A stretch of 15,973 bases of DNA from an uncultured Clostridia bacterium (GCA_946006895.1 CAMFZO010000015.1:1-15973); one strand, 5' to 3'; positions 7,432 to 15,107 are shown, numbered from the stretch's first letter. Program-made: numbers and translations. The notes: generated by a model from the sequence alone, not told the origin.

Positions 7432-8379
7432 ATGAAAGAGAGAAAACGTATCAACACTCTCATCAGCGAATATTTCATTTTCGTAATTTTTATCGCGCTG
7501 GTGATTGTTTTGACCTGTCTGAAGCCCAGCTTCATCACGCCGAGCAACCTGGTCAATATCCTCAAGCAGGCATCCATCAACGGTATCCTGGCATTCGGCA
7601 TGATGTTCGTCATCGTTGCCGGCGGATTTGATATGTCTGTCGGTTCCACGGTGGCATTTGCCGGCATTCTGGCCGCCATGCTGGGTCAGGGCAACTATCC
7701 GCTGATCGTGCCCCTGGTGGTTGCCATGCTGGCCGGTTTGGCTGTCGGCATTGCCAATGGCATCGGCGTTGCCGTGGGTAACCTTCCGCCCTTTATCATG
7801 ACCCTCGGCACCATGACTGCCGTCCGCGGTCTGGCGCTGGTGGTCTCCGGGGGCAAGCCTGTCATCGGCATCAGCGCGCAGTACAAGGCTGTCGCCGCGT
7901 CCACCTTCTGCGGCATCCCCATGCTGGCCATCTACCTGGCCGTCATCATTGTCATCTGCTCGTTTGTCCTGGCGAAAACCGTATACGGCCGTCGGGTCTA
8001 TGCCTGCGGCGGCAATCTGCTGGCAGCGCGGGTGTCCGGCATCAACACCACGATGATCCGCATTTCCACCTTTGCCATTGCCGGTCTGCTGGCCGGTCTG
8101 AGCGGTTTCCTGATGACTTCCCGCGTGACCATCGGACAGCCTACCGCTGCCGAGAGCTATGAGATGGACGCCATCACCGCCTGTGTGGTCGGCGGTGTGT
8201 CCATGTCCGGCGGTGTGGGTAAGCCCTGGGGTGTTGTGGTCGGCTGTCTGCTGATCACGGTTATTGCCAACGGCCTGGATATTATGGGCGTGTCTTCCCA
8301 CTGGCAGCGGATCGTCAAGGGCGCCATCATCGTCCTGGCGGTGCTGATCGACATTAAGGGAAAGAGCAAGAAGAACTGA
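7432..8379 (+). CDS. Ribose-type ABC importer permease
   Basis: A 315-residue inner-membrane permease of the RbsC family (BPD_transp_2). A short basic N-terminus (MKERKRINTL) precedes about eight to ten hydrophobic helices. The family stretch GMMFVIVAGGFDMSVGS is present near residues 60-76, together with GGVSMSGGVGKPWG near 257-270 and the usual ending in a short basic tail. Only one permease gene is present, as expected for RbsC homodimers. The start at 7432 is supported by AAGGAAGGGG (7417-7426); the longer open frame from 7330 lies inside the ATPase gene. It should form the channel for the sugar delivered by the lipoprotein encoded downstream. Confidence 0.92.
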   Translation: MKERKRINTLISEYFIFVIFIALVIVLTCLKPSFITPSNLVNILKQASINGILAFGMMFVIVAGGFDMSVGSTVAFAGILAAMLGQGNYPLIVPLVVAMLAGLAVGIANGIGVAVGNLPPFIMTLGTMTAVRGLALVVSGGKPVIGISAQYKAVAASTFCGIPMLAIYLAVIIVICSFVLAKTVYGRRVYACGGNLLAARVSGINTTMIRISTFAIAGLLAGLSGFLMTSRVTIGQPTAAESYEMDAITACVVGGVSMSGGVGKPWGVVVGCLLITVIANGLDIMGVSSHWQRIVKGAIIVLAVLIDIKGKSKKN

Positions 8380-8388
8380 TTTGGTGTC

Positions 8389-8421
8389 AAGAGCGGGGTT
8401 CGGTATCTTGTCTCTGCTCTT
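8389..8421 (+). other. Intercistronic hairpin between permease and binding-protein genes
   Basis: Arms 8389-8398 and 8412-8421 pair over 10 bp with two G-U pairs and a 13-nt loop. The nearest T-run is weak and 8 nt away, so it is not a convincing terminator. A stem at this place in importer operons commonly stabilises or partly separates the binding-protein transcript; that role is inference. Confidence 0.35.
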
Positions 8422-8448
8422 ACATATACATTTTAAGGAGGAAAGAAT

Positions 8449-9414
8449 ATGAAGAAGAATAAGTTTCTGGCACTGCTGCTGACCTGCGCTATGGTCCTGA
8501 CTGTCCTGGCAGGCTGCGGCAGCAAGGACACCCCCGCTCCCGCTGAGGAGAGCAAGCCCGCTGAGTCCAGCACCTACAAGATCGCTTTGATCCAGCAGCA
8601 TCAGACCAACGCCTTTCAGATCGCCGTCACCGAGGGTGCTCAGGCCAAGGCTGCTGAGCTGGGCGTGGAGCTGACCATCCTGAGCGCTGACCAGGACGCC
8701 GCCACCCAGATCAGCCAGATCGAGCAGTGCGTGTCCGAGGGCTATAACGCTATCCTGTTTGAGCCCGTGGATCCCGATGGCCTGCGCGATGCTGCCAAGG
8801 CCGCTGCTGACGCGGGCGTTGTTGTGATCAACGTCGTCTCCTTCTGCACTGATTGGGAGAACGCCGGCATCGCCGCCGTTTCCTGCGGCAACAACATCAA
8901 GGCCGGTGAGAACGAGATGCAGCATGTGGCCGACCTGCTGGGCGGCAAGGGCAATGTTGCCATCCTGACCGGTCCTTCCGCTGTTACCGACGCACTGGAC
9001 CGTCTGACCGGCTATGAGAATATCCTGGCCAACTATCCCGACATGAAGCAGGTGGTTGCTCCGGCCGATTGCCAGTGGGATACCGCCAAGGCTCAGGCCA
9101 CCGTGGAGAGCTGGCTGTCCGCTTATGATCTGGACGCCATCGTGTGCCAGAACGACGGCATGGCCGTTGGCGCCGGCAACGCTGCCGGTGCTGACAGCGG
9201 CATCGTCATCACTGGTCTGGACGGCACCCCCGACGGCTATGAGGCCATCAAGGACGGCCGTATTACCGGTACTGTCGCTCAGGACGGCGGCGCCATGGCT
9301 GCCAACGCTGTGGAGGCTGCGGTCACTCTGCTGAACGGCGGCTCTCTGGAGAGCAACCTCCTCATCACCGACAGCGTTTGGATCGACGCTTCCAACGTTG
9401 CTGACTACGAGTAA
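8449..9414 (+). CDS. Sugar-binding lipoprotein of the ABC importer
   Basis: A 321-residue periplasmic-binding-protein-like lipoprotein (Peripla_BP_4, RbsB-like fold) that captures the substrate outside the membrane. A lysine-rich start and hydrophobic core lead to the lipobox LAGC with the lipidated Cys at position 23. A short Pro/Glu/Ser linker (about 27-42) precedes the binding domain, which opens with YKIALIQQHQTNAFQ and contains ILFEPVDPDG and, near the end, GLDGTPDGYEAIKDGRITGTVAQDG, the usual hinge/ligand region of this family. AAGGAGG (8435-8441) lies 7 nt before the ATG. Codons are dominated by GCC/GCT, CTG, GAG and AAG more than in neighbours, in line with high expression of binding proteins. 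It is the last gene of the importer operon. The ligand cannot be predicted. Confidence 0.92.
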   Translation: MKKNKFLALLLTCAMVLTVLAGCGSKDTPAPAEESKPAESSTYKIALIQQHQTNAFQIAVTEGAQAKAAELGVELTILSADQDAATQISQIEQCVSEGYNAILFEPVDPDGLRDAAKAAADAGVVVINVVSFCTDWENAGIAAVSCGNNIKAGENEMQHVADLLGGKGNVAILTGPSAVTDALDRLTGYENILANYPDMKQVVAPADCQWDTAKAQATVESWLSAYDLDAIVCQNDGMAVGAGNAAGADSGIVITGLDGTPDGYEAIKDGRITGTVAQDGGAMAANAVEAAVTLLNGGSLESNLLITDSVWIDASNVADYE

Positions 9415-9435
9415 GCTATTTGCGCGAAATGCCTC

Positions 9436-9464
9436 TTGGCAAACCTGGGTAAAAGGATTATAAT
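9436..9464 (+). promoter_or_regulatory. Sigma-A promoter of the regulator operon
   Basis: TTGGCA (9436-9441) and a perfect TATAAT (9459-9464) are separated by exactly 17 nt. Transcription should start near 9471, inside the left arm of the importer terminator hairpin, 57 nt before the response-regulator ATG. Confidence 0.8.
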
Positions 9465-9466
9465 GC

Positions 9467-9503
9467 AAAGAAAGGGAAAACGGCCTCCGTTTTCCCTTTC
9501 TTT
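9467..9503 (+). terminator. Terminator of the importer operon overlapping the regulator start site
   Basis: A perfect 17-bp stem (9467-9483 with 9487-9503, 3-nt loop) lies 52 nt after the binding-protein stop codon. The right arm is very T-rich and ends in TTTCTTT, as in an intrinsic terminator. Its left arm begins 2 nt after the -10 box of the regulator promoter, so RNA started at about 9471 would still carry 13 bp of the stem at its 5' end. Confidence 0.75.
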
Positions 9504-9527
9504 ATACAAAAACCGGAGGAATGGGCC

Positions 9528-11111
9528 ATGCTGAAGGTTGTTCTGGCGGACGATGAAAATAAGATCCTTTTGCTGCTGCAAAAGCTGATTGACTGGGAAC
9601 GGCTGGGCTACGAGATCGTCGGCACGGCCAACGATGGCCTGCGGGCACTGGAATTGGTGCGGGAAAAACGACCGCACCTGCTGATCACGGACGTCCGGAT
9701 GCCGGGATGCAGCGGGATTGAGCTGATCCAGCGGGCCAAAGAGCTGCAGCCGGATCTGCATTTTATCATCATCAGCGGGTATCGAAAATTTGAATATGCA
9801 CAGAATGCGTTGAAATATGGTGTGGAGGATTATCTGCTGAAACCGCTTAAGCAGGAGGACCTCACCGGCATTTTGCTGCGGCTGAGCGATAAGTTGGGAA
9901 AAGAAGCCGCATTGGAGTTCCAGCTGAAGAAAAGCGGAGAGCGGCAGCAGGAGCTGCTGATGGATGCGCTGCGAAGCGCGGCAGAACGGCAACAGCATTT
10001 TCTGGACGCGGCGCAGGCATACGCGGGTTATGGTTTCCGGTTTACAGAGGGCGTCTGCTTTGCCGCGCTGATAAAAGTGGATGTCTTCCATGCTGCACAG
10101 TATCAGGACAGCTATCAGATGATGATTCGGCATGCGCTGGAGATCGTCCGGCGGGAGCTCGGCTCGCTGACAGATACCTATGCCGTCGCTGCTTGGAAAG
10201 AGGGCATTGCGGTACTTCTGCACATGAGAGAATATCAGACGGTAGAAGTGAAGCAGTGCTTCACGAAGGTCCGCAAGGAAATTGAACAGCAGAGGGATGT
10301 GTTCTGGGATATCCATTGCACGATCTGTCTGGGCAGTCGAAAGTCTTGCCTGGAACAAGCGGGCAACTCCATGCGGGAGGCGCTCTGGTGCTGCCGTGAC
10401 CGGCTGTGCCGGGTGCAGGCCTGGAGGGATGCGGAGACAGAACAGGTGACCTTTGACCGGCGGTATTGCATGGATACAGCCCAGAAAAAGAGATTTCAGG
10501 TGGCGGCGGAGTGCCTGGATGAGGAGCGTTTTCAGCAGGAATTGGAGGAGTGCTTCCGCACGGTGCTGTCCCGGGAGGACCTGAATGGGCAAATGCTTGA
10601 GGACTGGTTTTTCCAGGTGTTGGAGGCCTGCCTGTATGGAATGCAGCAAAACGGCCAGGCAGAGGAACGGTTCGAGGAGAACATGGAGGAGAAGTTCTGG
10701 CTCTGCACAGATGCCCAGAGTGTGCTTCAATTACTGCGGCAGGATATCAGCCGGGAACTGCGGCGGTTGGGGGACGAGAGATCCCTGCGGGAGATGCGCC
10801 CCATCACCGAGGCAAAGCACTATATGCAGCAACACTACCGGGAATCGCTGCGGCTGGAGGATGTCAGCAGCGCCGTGGGATTCAATGCTACCTATTTCTC
10901 TACCCTGTTCAAAAAAGAGACCGGGCAGAACTTTGTGGATTATCTGACGGAACTGCGGATTAGCAAGGCCAAGGAACTGCTGTGCGGCGACGTGCTGTCT
11001 GTCCAGGATGTGGCAGAGATGGTAGGTTACAGCGACCTGAAATACTTTTCCAGGTTGTTCAAAAAGGCCACCGGCGTCAGCCCATCGGATTATAAGAAAC
11101 TGTACAAGTAG
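9528..11111 (+). CDS. Response regulator, receiver plus AraC-type DNA-binding domain (YesN-like)
   Basis: A 527-residue transcription factor. The receiver domain (1-115) has acidic pocket D8-D9, phospho-acceptor D55 in LLITDVRMPG, S83 and K105 in LLKPLK. A long central region (about 120-420) has no motif I recognise; it fits the variable spacer of YesN-type regulators. The C-terminus (about 425-527) holds two AraC helix-turn-helix units, ending with the pattern VAEMVGYSDLKYFSRLFKKATGVSPSDYK. GGAGG at 9515-9519 lies 8 nt before the ATG. The histidine kinase gene follows after 8 nt. Because it directly follows the sugar importer, it most likely controls importer expression, as its relatives do. 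Start and length look complete. Confidence 0.9.
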   Translation: MLKVVLADDENKILLLLQKLIDWERLGYEIVGTANDGLRALELVREKRPHLLITDVRMPGCSGIELIQRAKELQPDLHFIIISGYRKFEYAQNALKYGVEDYLLKPLKQEDLTGILLRLSDKLGKEAALEFQLKKSGERQQELLMDALRSAAERQQHFLDAAQAYAGYGFRFTEGVCFAALIKVDVFHAAQYQDSYQMMIRHALEIVRRELGSLTDTYAVAAWKEGIAVLLHMREYQTVEVKQCFTKVRKEIEQQRDVFWDIHCTICLGSRKSCLEQAGNSMREALWCCRDRLCRVQAWRDAETEQVTFDRRYCMDTAQKKRFQVAAECLDEERFQQELEECFRTVLSREDLNGQMLEDWFFQVLEACLYGMQQNGQAEERFEENMEEKFWLCTDAQSVLQLLRQDISRELRRLGDERSLREMRPITEAKHYMQQHYRESLRLEDVSSAVGFNATYFSTLFKKETGQNFVDYLTELRISKAKELLCGDVLSVQDVAEMVGYSDLKYFSRLFKKATGVSPSDYKKLYK

Positions 11112-11119
11112 GTGATACT

Positions 11120-11938
11120 ATGTGGCTGTGGACTGGATGGAAATTGAGGAAAACGCTCCGGCGTTATCGAAATGACCGGGATCTGGAAGCTGTCCTGCAG
11201 ACGGACTGGGGAAGCGATCAGCTGCTGAACACCTTTTTCTCCGATATCGGAGAGCGCCTGCACGGCGAGGAAATCACCAAACTGCGGCAGAAGCAGGCGG
11301 AGTATCTGGCGCTGCAAAACCAGATCAATCCGCATTTCCTCTATAACGCGCTGGAGGCGATTCGGACGGATGCGCTGCTGGCGGATTGTGAAGACATTGC
11401 CGAGACCACGGAAGCACTGGCCACTTTTTTTCGCTATACCATCTCCAATGTGAAGGAATATGTGACGTTTTCGGATGAATTGGACAATGCGGAAAACTAT
11501 TTCACGATCCAGCGGTGCCGCTTTGGGGACAAAGTCTCCATGGAGCTGGAACTGGAAAACGAGAAGCTGCTGGAAGCGCGGATGCCGAAGCTGATTTTGC
11601 AGCCCCTGGTGGAAAATGCGGTATCTCACGGCCTGGAGGGCAAGCTGGGCCCCGGCACCGTCCGCATTGCGGTGGAGAACAGCGACCGGACACTGTTTCT
11701 GCGGGTTCGGGATGACGGCATCGGTATGCCGGATGAGCGAGTGGAACAGTTGAACAAGCAATTTGCGGAGGATACCGGAGCGCCCACCGGCCAGCAGAAG
11801 GGCGGCATTGCCCTACGCAACGTCAACAGCCGGATCCGGCTGATGTTTGGCGAGAATTACGGCCTTCGTATCTTCAGTGCAGAGGGAATCGGCACGGAGT
11901 GCTGTGTAACGCTGCCGCTCCTTTTCCAGGAGGAGTAA
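11120..11938 (+). CDS. Sensorless cytoplasmic histidine kinase (LytS/YesM type)
   Basis: A 272-residue kinase expected to phosphorylate the response regulator encoded 8 nt upstream. The His_kinase domain has its phospho-acceptor H72 in INPHFLYNAL, followed by an ATP-binding domain with N-box N166 (LVENAVSHGL), G1 box DDGIGMP (199-204) and G2 box GGIALRN (228-234). What is missing is the front end: YesM-type kinases normally have two transmembrane helices, an extracytoplasmic sensor and a HAMP domain, but here only about 65 mostly charged residues precede the kinase core, with no membrane helix. The start is fixed by TAGGTGA overlapping the regulator stop; no open upstream frame could supply a sensor. 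The signal must come from a partner protein, and the next gene, 6 nt away, encodes a candidate. Confidence 0.9.
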   Translation: MWLWTGWKLRKTLRRYRNDRDLEAVLQTDWGSDQLLNTFFSDIGERLHGEEITKLRQKQAEYLALQNQINPHFLYNALEAIRTDALLADCEDIAETTEALATFFRYTISNVKEYVTFSDELDNAENYFTIQRCRFGDKVSMELELENEKLLEARMPKLILQPLVENAVSHGLEGKLGPGTVRIAVENSDRTLFLRVRDDGIGMPDERVEQLNKQFAEDTGAPTGQQKGGIALRNVNSRIRLMFGENYGLRIFSAEGIGTECCVTLPLLFQEE

Positions 11939-11944
11939 CTGCCC

Positions 11945-13372
11945 ATGAAAGAAGAATTGATCCGCGTTGAACACGGCTGCTTTCAGAGCGAAGATTGCGA
12001 GTATCACTTTGAAATCTCTGTTTCCCGGGGGGAATGTATCGGCATCTATGTAGACGATCACCTGACCTCCGGAACGGCCTATCTCGACATTTTTAAGGGC
12101 TCTTCCCACATGAAGCGCGGAAAAGCCTTTTCCTGCGGCTGCCGGGTGGGAGGACAGACTTTGGAACGCTGGATCCTGCAAAACAGCATGATCGTGGACA
12201 AGTACCGGTTCGAATCCAGAGAATTGACCGTAAGGGATTTTTTAATGGCGCTGGGAAAACCCGTGGACCGAAGCCAGAGACGGAGTGTTGAGCAAAGACT
12301 GCGGGGGCCGGAGGCCATGGTCATGATGCAGCAGATGGAGCTGTGTATTTCCACGGATCAGAGCCTGGCGGAGCTTTCCCCGCTGGATTATTATCGGCTT
12401 TGCATTTTTCGGGTGTGGCTCTGGAAAAGTGAATTGTTGATCCTGGATCGGCTTACAGAGATTTTACGCCAAAAGGATCTGGAAAAGCTGATGCAGTGCG
12501 TCCGGCTGCTGCTGGAGCAGGGAACGGCGGTCATCCTGTTCGATTTGGATGAAACCTTTATGTACCGCTGCTCTGACCGGATCGATGTCATCAAAAACCG
12601 AAAGACCTGTTATCGACTGTATCCGGAAGAGTACGGGGAGAAACTGTACGAAATTCTTGGATGGAAATGCCGCAGCAGCGGGATGAAACAGACCGGACAG
12701 TACAACGGAGACAACATTGTATTGCGTGTGTCTGACCTGATGTTCCCTGGAATGCCGCCTCTGAATTTCCGGATTTGCAGCGGCGAGATCGCTTTTTTAA
12801 GAGATGAGAATTATAGTACGGCGGTACAGCTGCGGAACTGTTTTCTGGGCGGGCAGCGCTGGCTGGGCGGTACGTTTTGCCTGAAAGGAACCGTGTATGC
12901 CCATGGAGAACTGGCCAGATTGATCGGCACGGAAATCGGGATCCAGATCGAAAGACCGGATCGCTCCAATGGAGTTCTGTTTGACAATTTGACTGCACTG
13001 GATAATCTGAGCGCCTGCCTGCTTCCGAAGGCAGGCAAGCGAATCGCCACCAGGCAGGTCACGGAAAACATTTTGGATGAGGCGTCCCGGTGGTTTGGCA
13101 GAGAGGATCTGCAAAAGCCCCTGCGAGCATGGACGCTGCCGCAGCGCCTGCGTTTTTCTTATTACAAGTGGTATCTTCTGAATCCGAAGCTGCTGATCTG
13201 CTTTTTTCCGTTCACCGGCCAGGAGACAGCACATCACGAGATGATCATTGATATGCTGGTGACCTGTGCGGAAAGAGGAATGGCCATATGGGTAATCTCT
13301 TCCGGAATTGACGCCATCTGCGAAAAAACAGAGAATCAGGAGTTTCTCAGGCGTCTACGCTATCTCAACTAA
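11945..13372 (+). CDS. Tandem pseudo-ATPase related to RbsA-type ABC proteins
   Basis: A 475-residue protein with the size and layout of a tandem RbsA/MglA ATPase but without its catalytic residues. In the first half GE.IG.Y and a final IFKG bracket the Walker A position, yet the P-loop reads VDDHLTSGTA (36-45), lacking GK[ST]. The signature position is LSPLD (144-148), Walker B is LLILDRLTE with R169 in place of the catalytic Glu, and the H-loop His is Leu201. In the second half the P-loop position is RDENYSTA (286-293), the signature position is TLPQRL (397-402), Walker B is LLICFFPFT (417-424), and YKWYLLNPKLLI and VISSG still line up with the intact paralogue at 5924-7417. The frame is long and uninterrupted, and AGGAGG (11928-11933) within the end of the kinase gene serves as its ribosome binding site, so this is a maintained gene, not a decaying one. 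It probably cannot hydrolyse ATP and may act as a regulatory or docking subunit. Confidence 0.8.
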   Translation: MKEELIRVEHGCFQSEDCEYHFEISVSRGECIGIYVDDHLTSGTAYLDIFKGSSHMKRGKAFSCGCRVGGQTLERWILQNSMIVDKYRFESRELTVRDFLMALGKPVDRSQRRSVEQRLRGPEAMVMMQQMELCISTDQSLAELSPLDYYRLCIFRVWLWKSELLILDRLTEILRQKDLEKLMQCVRLLLEQGTAVILFDLDETFMYRCSDRIDVIKNRKTCYRLYPEEYGEKLYEILGWKCRSSGMKQTGQYNGDNIVLRVSDLMFPGMPPLNFRICSGEIAFLRDENYSTAVQLRNCFLGGQRWLGGTFCLKGTVYAHGELARLIGTEIGIQIERPDRSNGVLFDNLTALDNLSACLLPKAGKRIATRQVTENILDEASRWFGREDLQKPLRAWTLPQRLRFSYYKWYLLNPKLLICFFPFTGQETAHHEMIIDMLVTCAERGMAIWVISSGIDAICEKTENQEFLRRLRYLN

Positions 13373-13385
13373 ATTCCATGAAAAA

Positions 13386-13424
13386 CAACAGCGAAGTCTG
13401 AACGTAACTCAGACTTCGCTGTTG
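13386..13424 (-). terminator. Terminator of the MATE gene containing its stop codon
   Basis: A perfect 16-bp stem (13386-13401 with 13409-13424, 7-nt loop) is followed on the minus strand by TTTTT. The last codons and TGA stop (13409-13411) of the MATE gene form one arm. On the plus strand it lies 13 nt after the pseudo-ATPase stop but lacks a U-tract, so termination in that direction should be weaker. Confidence 0.8.
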
Positions 13425-14773
13425 CTGCGAGTGACGACCCGCACCCATTTCCAGCTGTGGAGCCGGATCGCCACGGGGAAGATCTTATAGAGCTGGTCCC
13501 ACTTCAGCAGGAAAAACACCACCACCGGCGCCAATTCCCAGCGGAAGGCCGCCAGAGCGGACAGAGGTACAATGATGAGCCACATGCTGATGAGATTCAT
13601 CTTGGCGCTGAAGGCGGTGTCTCCACCGCCGCGGATGATGCCGTTGTCGCAGGCTACCTGATAGGATGTTCCCACGGTCGTAACGGCGATCACTGCCATA
13701 AACTGCATGGAAAGGAGATAGGCGCCCTCTGTCAGCGAACCGCCGAACACCGTCAAGATCGGTTTACGCAGCAGGAAGATGGCAAGGCCGGTCAAAATGC
13801 CGATGACTGAGAACAGCACCTCCAGCGTATGCACCAGCTTCTTCAGCTCCGATTGCTTTCCAGCGCCAATGGTCTTGCCAACCACAATACCGGATGCCGA
13901 CGAAGCACCATACGCAACCACGGAGAGCACCTGATAGGTCTGCACAGCGATTGCGTTGGCCGCTGTTACGTCGCCGCCCAAGTGCCCCAGAATACCCGTC
14001 TGTACCATTTGTGCTGCGCCCCACTGTGTCTGATTGAGCAGAACGGGAAACGAAACCCGCATATAGTCCCGCATGTAACTGGTGTCAATGAAAATCAGCT
14101 TCTTCAGCGTGAGGCACAGCTGTTTTTCGCGGTACTTCAAATAATAGACGACGATCAGAAGCTCCACACAGCGGGAAACCAGCGTTGCAACGGCCGCACC
14201 CCGGACACCCAGTTCGGGAAATCCCCAATTGCCGAAAATCAGCAGATAATTCAGAGAAATATTGATACACAGCGTGGAAAAGGAGATCACATATCCAAGT
14301 TTTACAATCCCAATGGACCGCAGGGATGCCACCAAAATGTTGGTCACGGTAAAGATGATGTAAGAGAAGCAGATGATCTGGAAATAGCGGACTCCTTCTG
14401 CAATCACAAGCGGTTCGTTAGACAGAAGGCCCAGCAGCTGCTGCGGTGCAAGCAGCACCATCAGAAACATCAAAACTGCCATTCCGCCGCCGATGCGCAG
14501 TGCGGAACCAATAATATGGGGGATCGGTTCTAGCTTGTTTTTTCCCCAATACTGGGCTCCCAACACGACTGCGCCCTCTCCGGCGCCCTCCACCAGCATC
14601 TGAAGCATGAATTGGACCTGGTTGCACAGGCTGACTCCGCTCATAGCGTTCTGGCTGTATCGCCCGAGCATGACGGTATCCATCATATTGACGCTGTATG
14701 TCAGCAAATTTTGCAGTGCCAGAGACAGTGCCAGCACAAAAAAGGCCTTGTAAAAATGCTTTTCCCGCATCAT
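13409..14773 (-). CDS. MATE-family multidrug/Na+ (or H+) antiporter
   Basis: A 454-residue membrane protein of the MATE efflux family (MatE, PF01554), predicted to export organic cations or other small molecules in exchange for Na+ or H+. About twelve hydrophobic helices form two similar halves. Typical features are VNMMDTVMLGRYSQNAMSGV near residues 28-47, LRSIGIVKLG near 151-160, and in the second half GASSASGIVVGKTIGAG and NGIIRGGGDT. The two MatE repeats and total length are normal. Two adjacent ATG codons (14771-14773 and 14768-14770) are possible starts; AAGGAG at 14786-14791 lies 12 nt before the first, slightly far. The gene is convergent with the regulator operon and divergent from the riboswitch unit. 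Substrate is unknown. Confidence 0.9.
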   Translation of the reverse strand: MMREKHFYKAFFVLALSLALQNLLTYSVNMMDTVMLGRYSQNAMSGVSLCNQVQFMLQMLVEGAGEGAVVLGAQYWGKNKLEPIPHIIGSALRIGGGMAVLMFLMVLLAPQQLLGLLSNEPLVIAEGVRYFQIICFSYIIFTVTNILVASLRSIGIVKLGYVISFSTLCINISLNYLLIFGNWGFPELGVRGAAVATLVSRCVELLIVVYYLKYREKQLCLTLKKLIFIDTSYMRDYMRVSFPVLLNQTQWGAAQMVQTGILGHLGGDVTAANAIAVQTYQVLSVVAYGASSASGIVVGKTIGAGKQSELKKLVHTLEVLFSVIGILTGLAIFLLRKPILTVFGGSLTEGAYLLSMQFMAVIAVTTVGTSYQVACDNGIIRGGGDTAFSAKMNLISMWLIIVPLSALAAFRWELAPVVVFFLLKWDQLYKIFPVAIRLHSWKWVRVVTRSNSEV

Positions 14774-14871
14774 AGAATCTATAAACTCCTTGCTTTTGCC
14801 TATTATTGGACGCCAATCCCGTCGTTTCGGATATCGGATATGAGAGGAATAGCTGTCTTCCCTTTCACTTC

Positions 14872-14900
14872 ATTATACCTCAGTTCTTCTGAAATTCCAG
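14872..14900 (-). promoter_or_regulatory. Probable promoter of the MATE gene
   Basis: On the minus strand a perfect TATAAT (14872-14877) lies about 100 nt before the ATG; the -35 position 17 nt upstream reads CTGGAA (14895-14900), a weak match. Its distance gives a leader of about 90 nt. Confidence 0.45.
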
Positions 14901-15060
14901 TATAAGTATCATCTGTGCCGGGATTCGTACAGGTGCTCCTCAATGCCCTGGCAGGCAACCTGAACCTTCGGCTTAGTGGAGACCGCAGGGGGCCTCATAC
15001 GCCATGGTGCTTCGCGGACCTTCCAATCCCTGTATTTTCCATGCCTTCTTGGGAAAGGGG
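14901..15060. other. Intergenic stretch with no recognised feature
   Basis: About 160 nt between the divergent MATE and riboswitch promoters. It is richer in G+C than the flanking promoter DNA, which hints at old coding sequence, but no frame on either strand gives a protein I recognise and no ribosome binding site supports a start. Confidence 0.4.
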
Positions 15061-15061
15061 A

Positions 15062-15090
15062 TTGTCAACCCGGTATCTCCGGCGTATACT
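15062..15090 (+). promoter_or_regulatory. Sigma-A promoter of the FMN riboswitch unit
   Basis: TTGTCA (15062-15067) and TATACT (15085-15090) are exactly 17 nt apart, each one mismatch from consensus. The start would fall near 15097, about 11 nt before the aptamer. Confidence 0.75.
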
Positions 15091-15107
15091 TTCCTCAATT
15101 GAATCAG

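Noticed and set aside
7342..9468. A very long open frame (708 codons) on the minus strand opposite the permease and binding-protein genes
   Set aside because: The product is low-complexity (rich in His, Gln, Asp, Gly) and mirrors the strong codon bias of the plus-strand genes, which have clear families and ribosome binding sites.
9405..10730. Long minus-strand open frame opposite the response-regulator gene
   Set aside because: It covers the regulator promoter, the terminator and most of the regulator gene; the plus-strand protein is unambiguous.
11945..13372. The pseudo-ATPase as a decaying pseudogene
   Set aside because: There are no stops or frameshifts over 475 codons, both halves keep fold landmarks, and translation signals and operon spacing are good; selective loss of only the catalytic motifs points to a new role.
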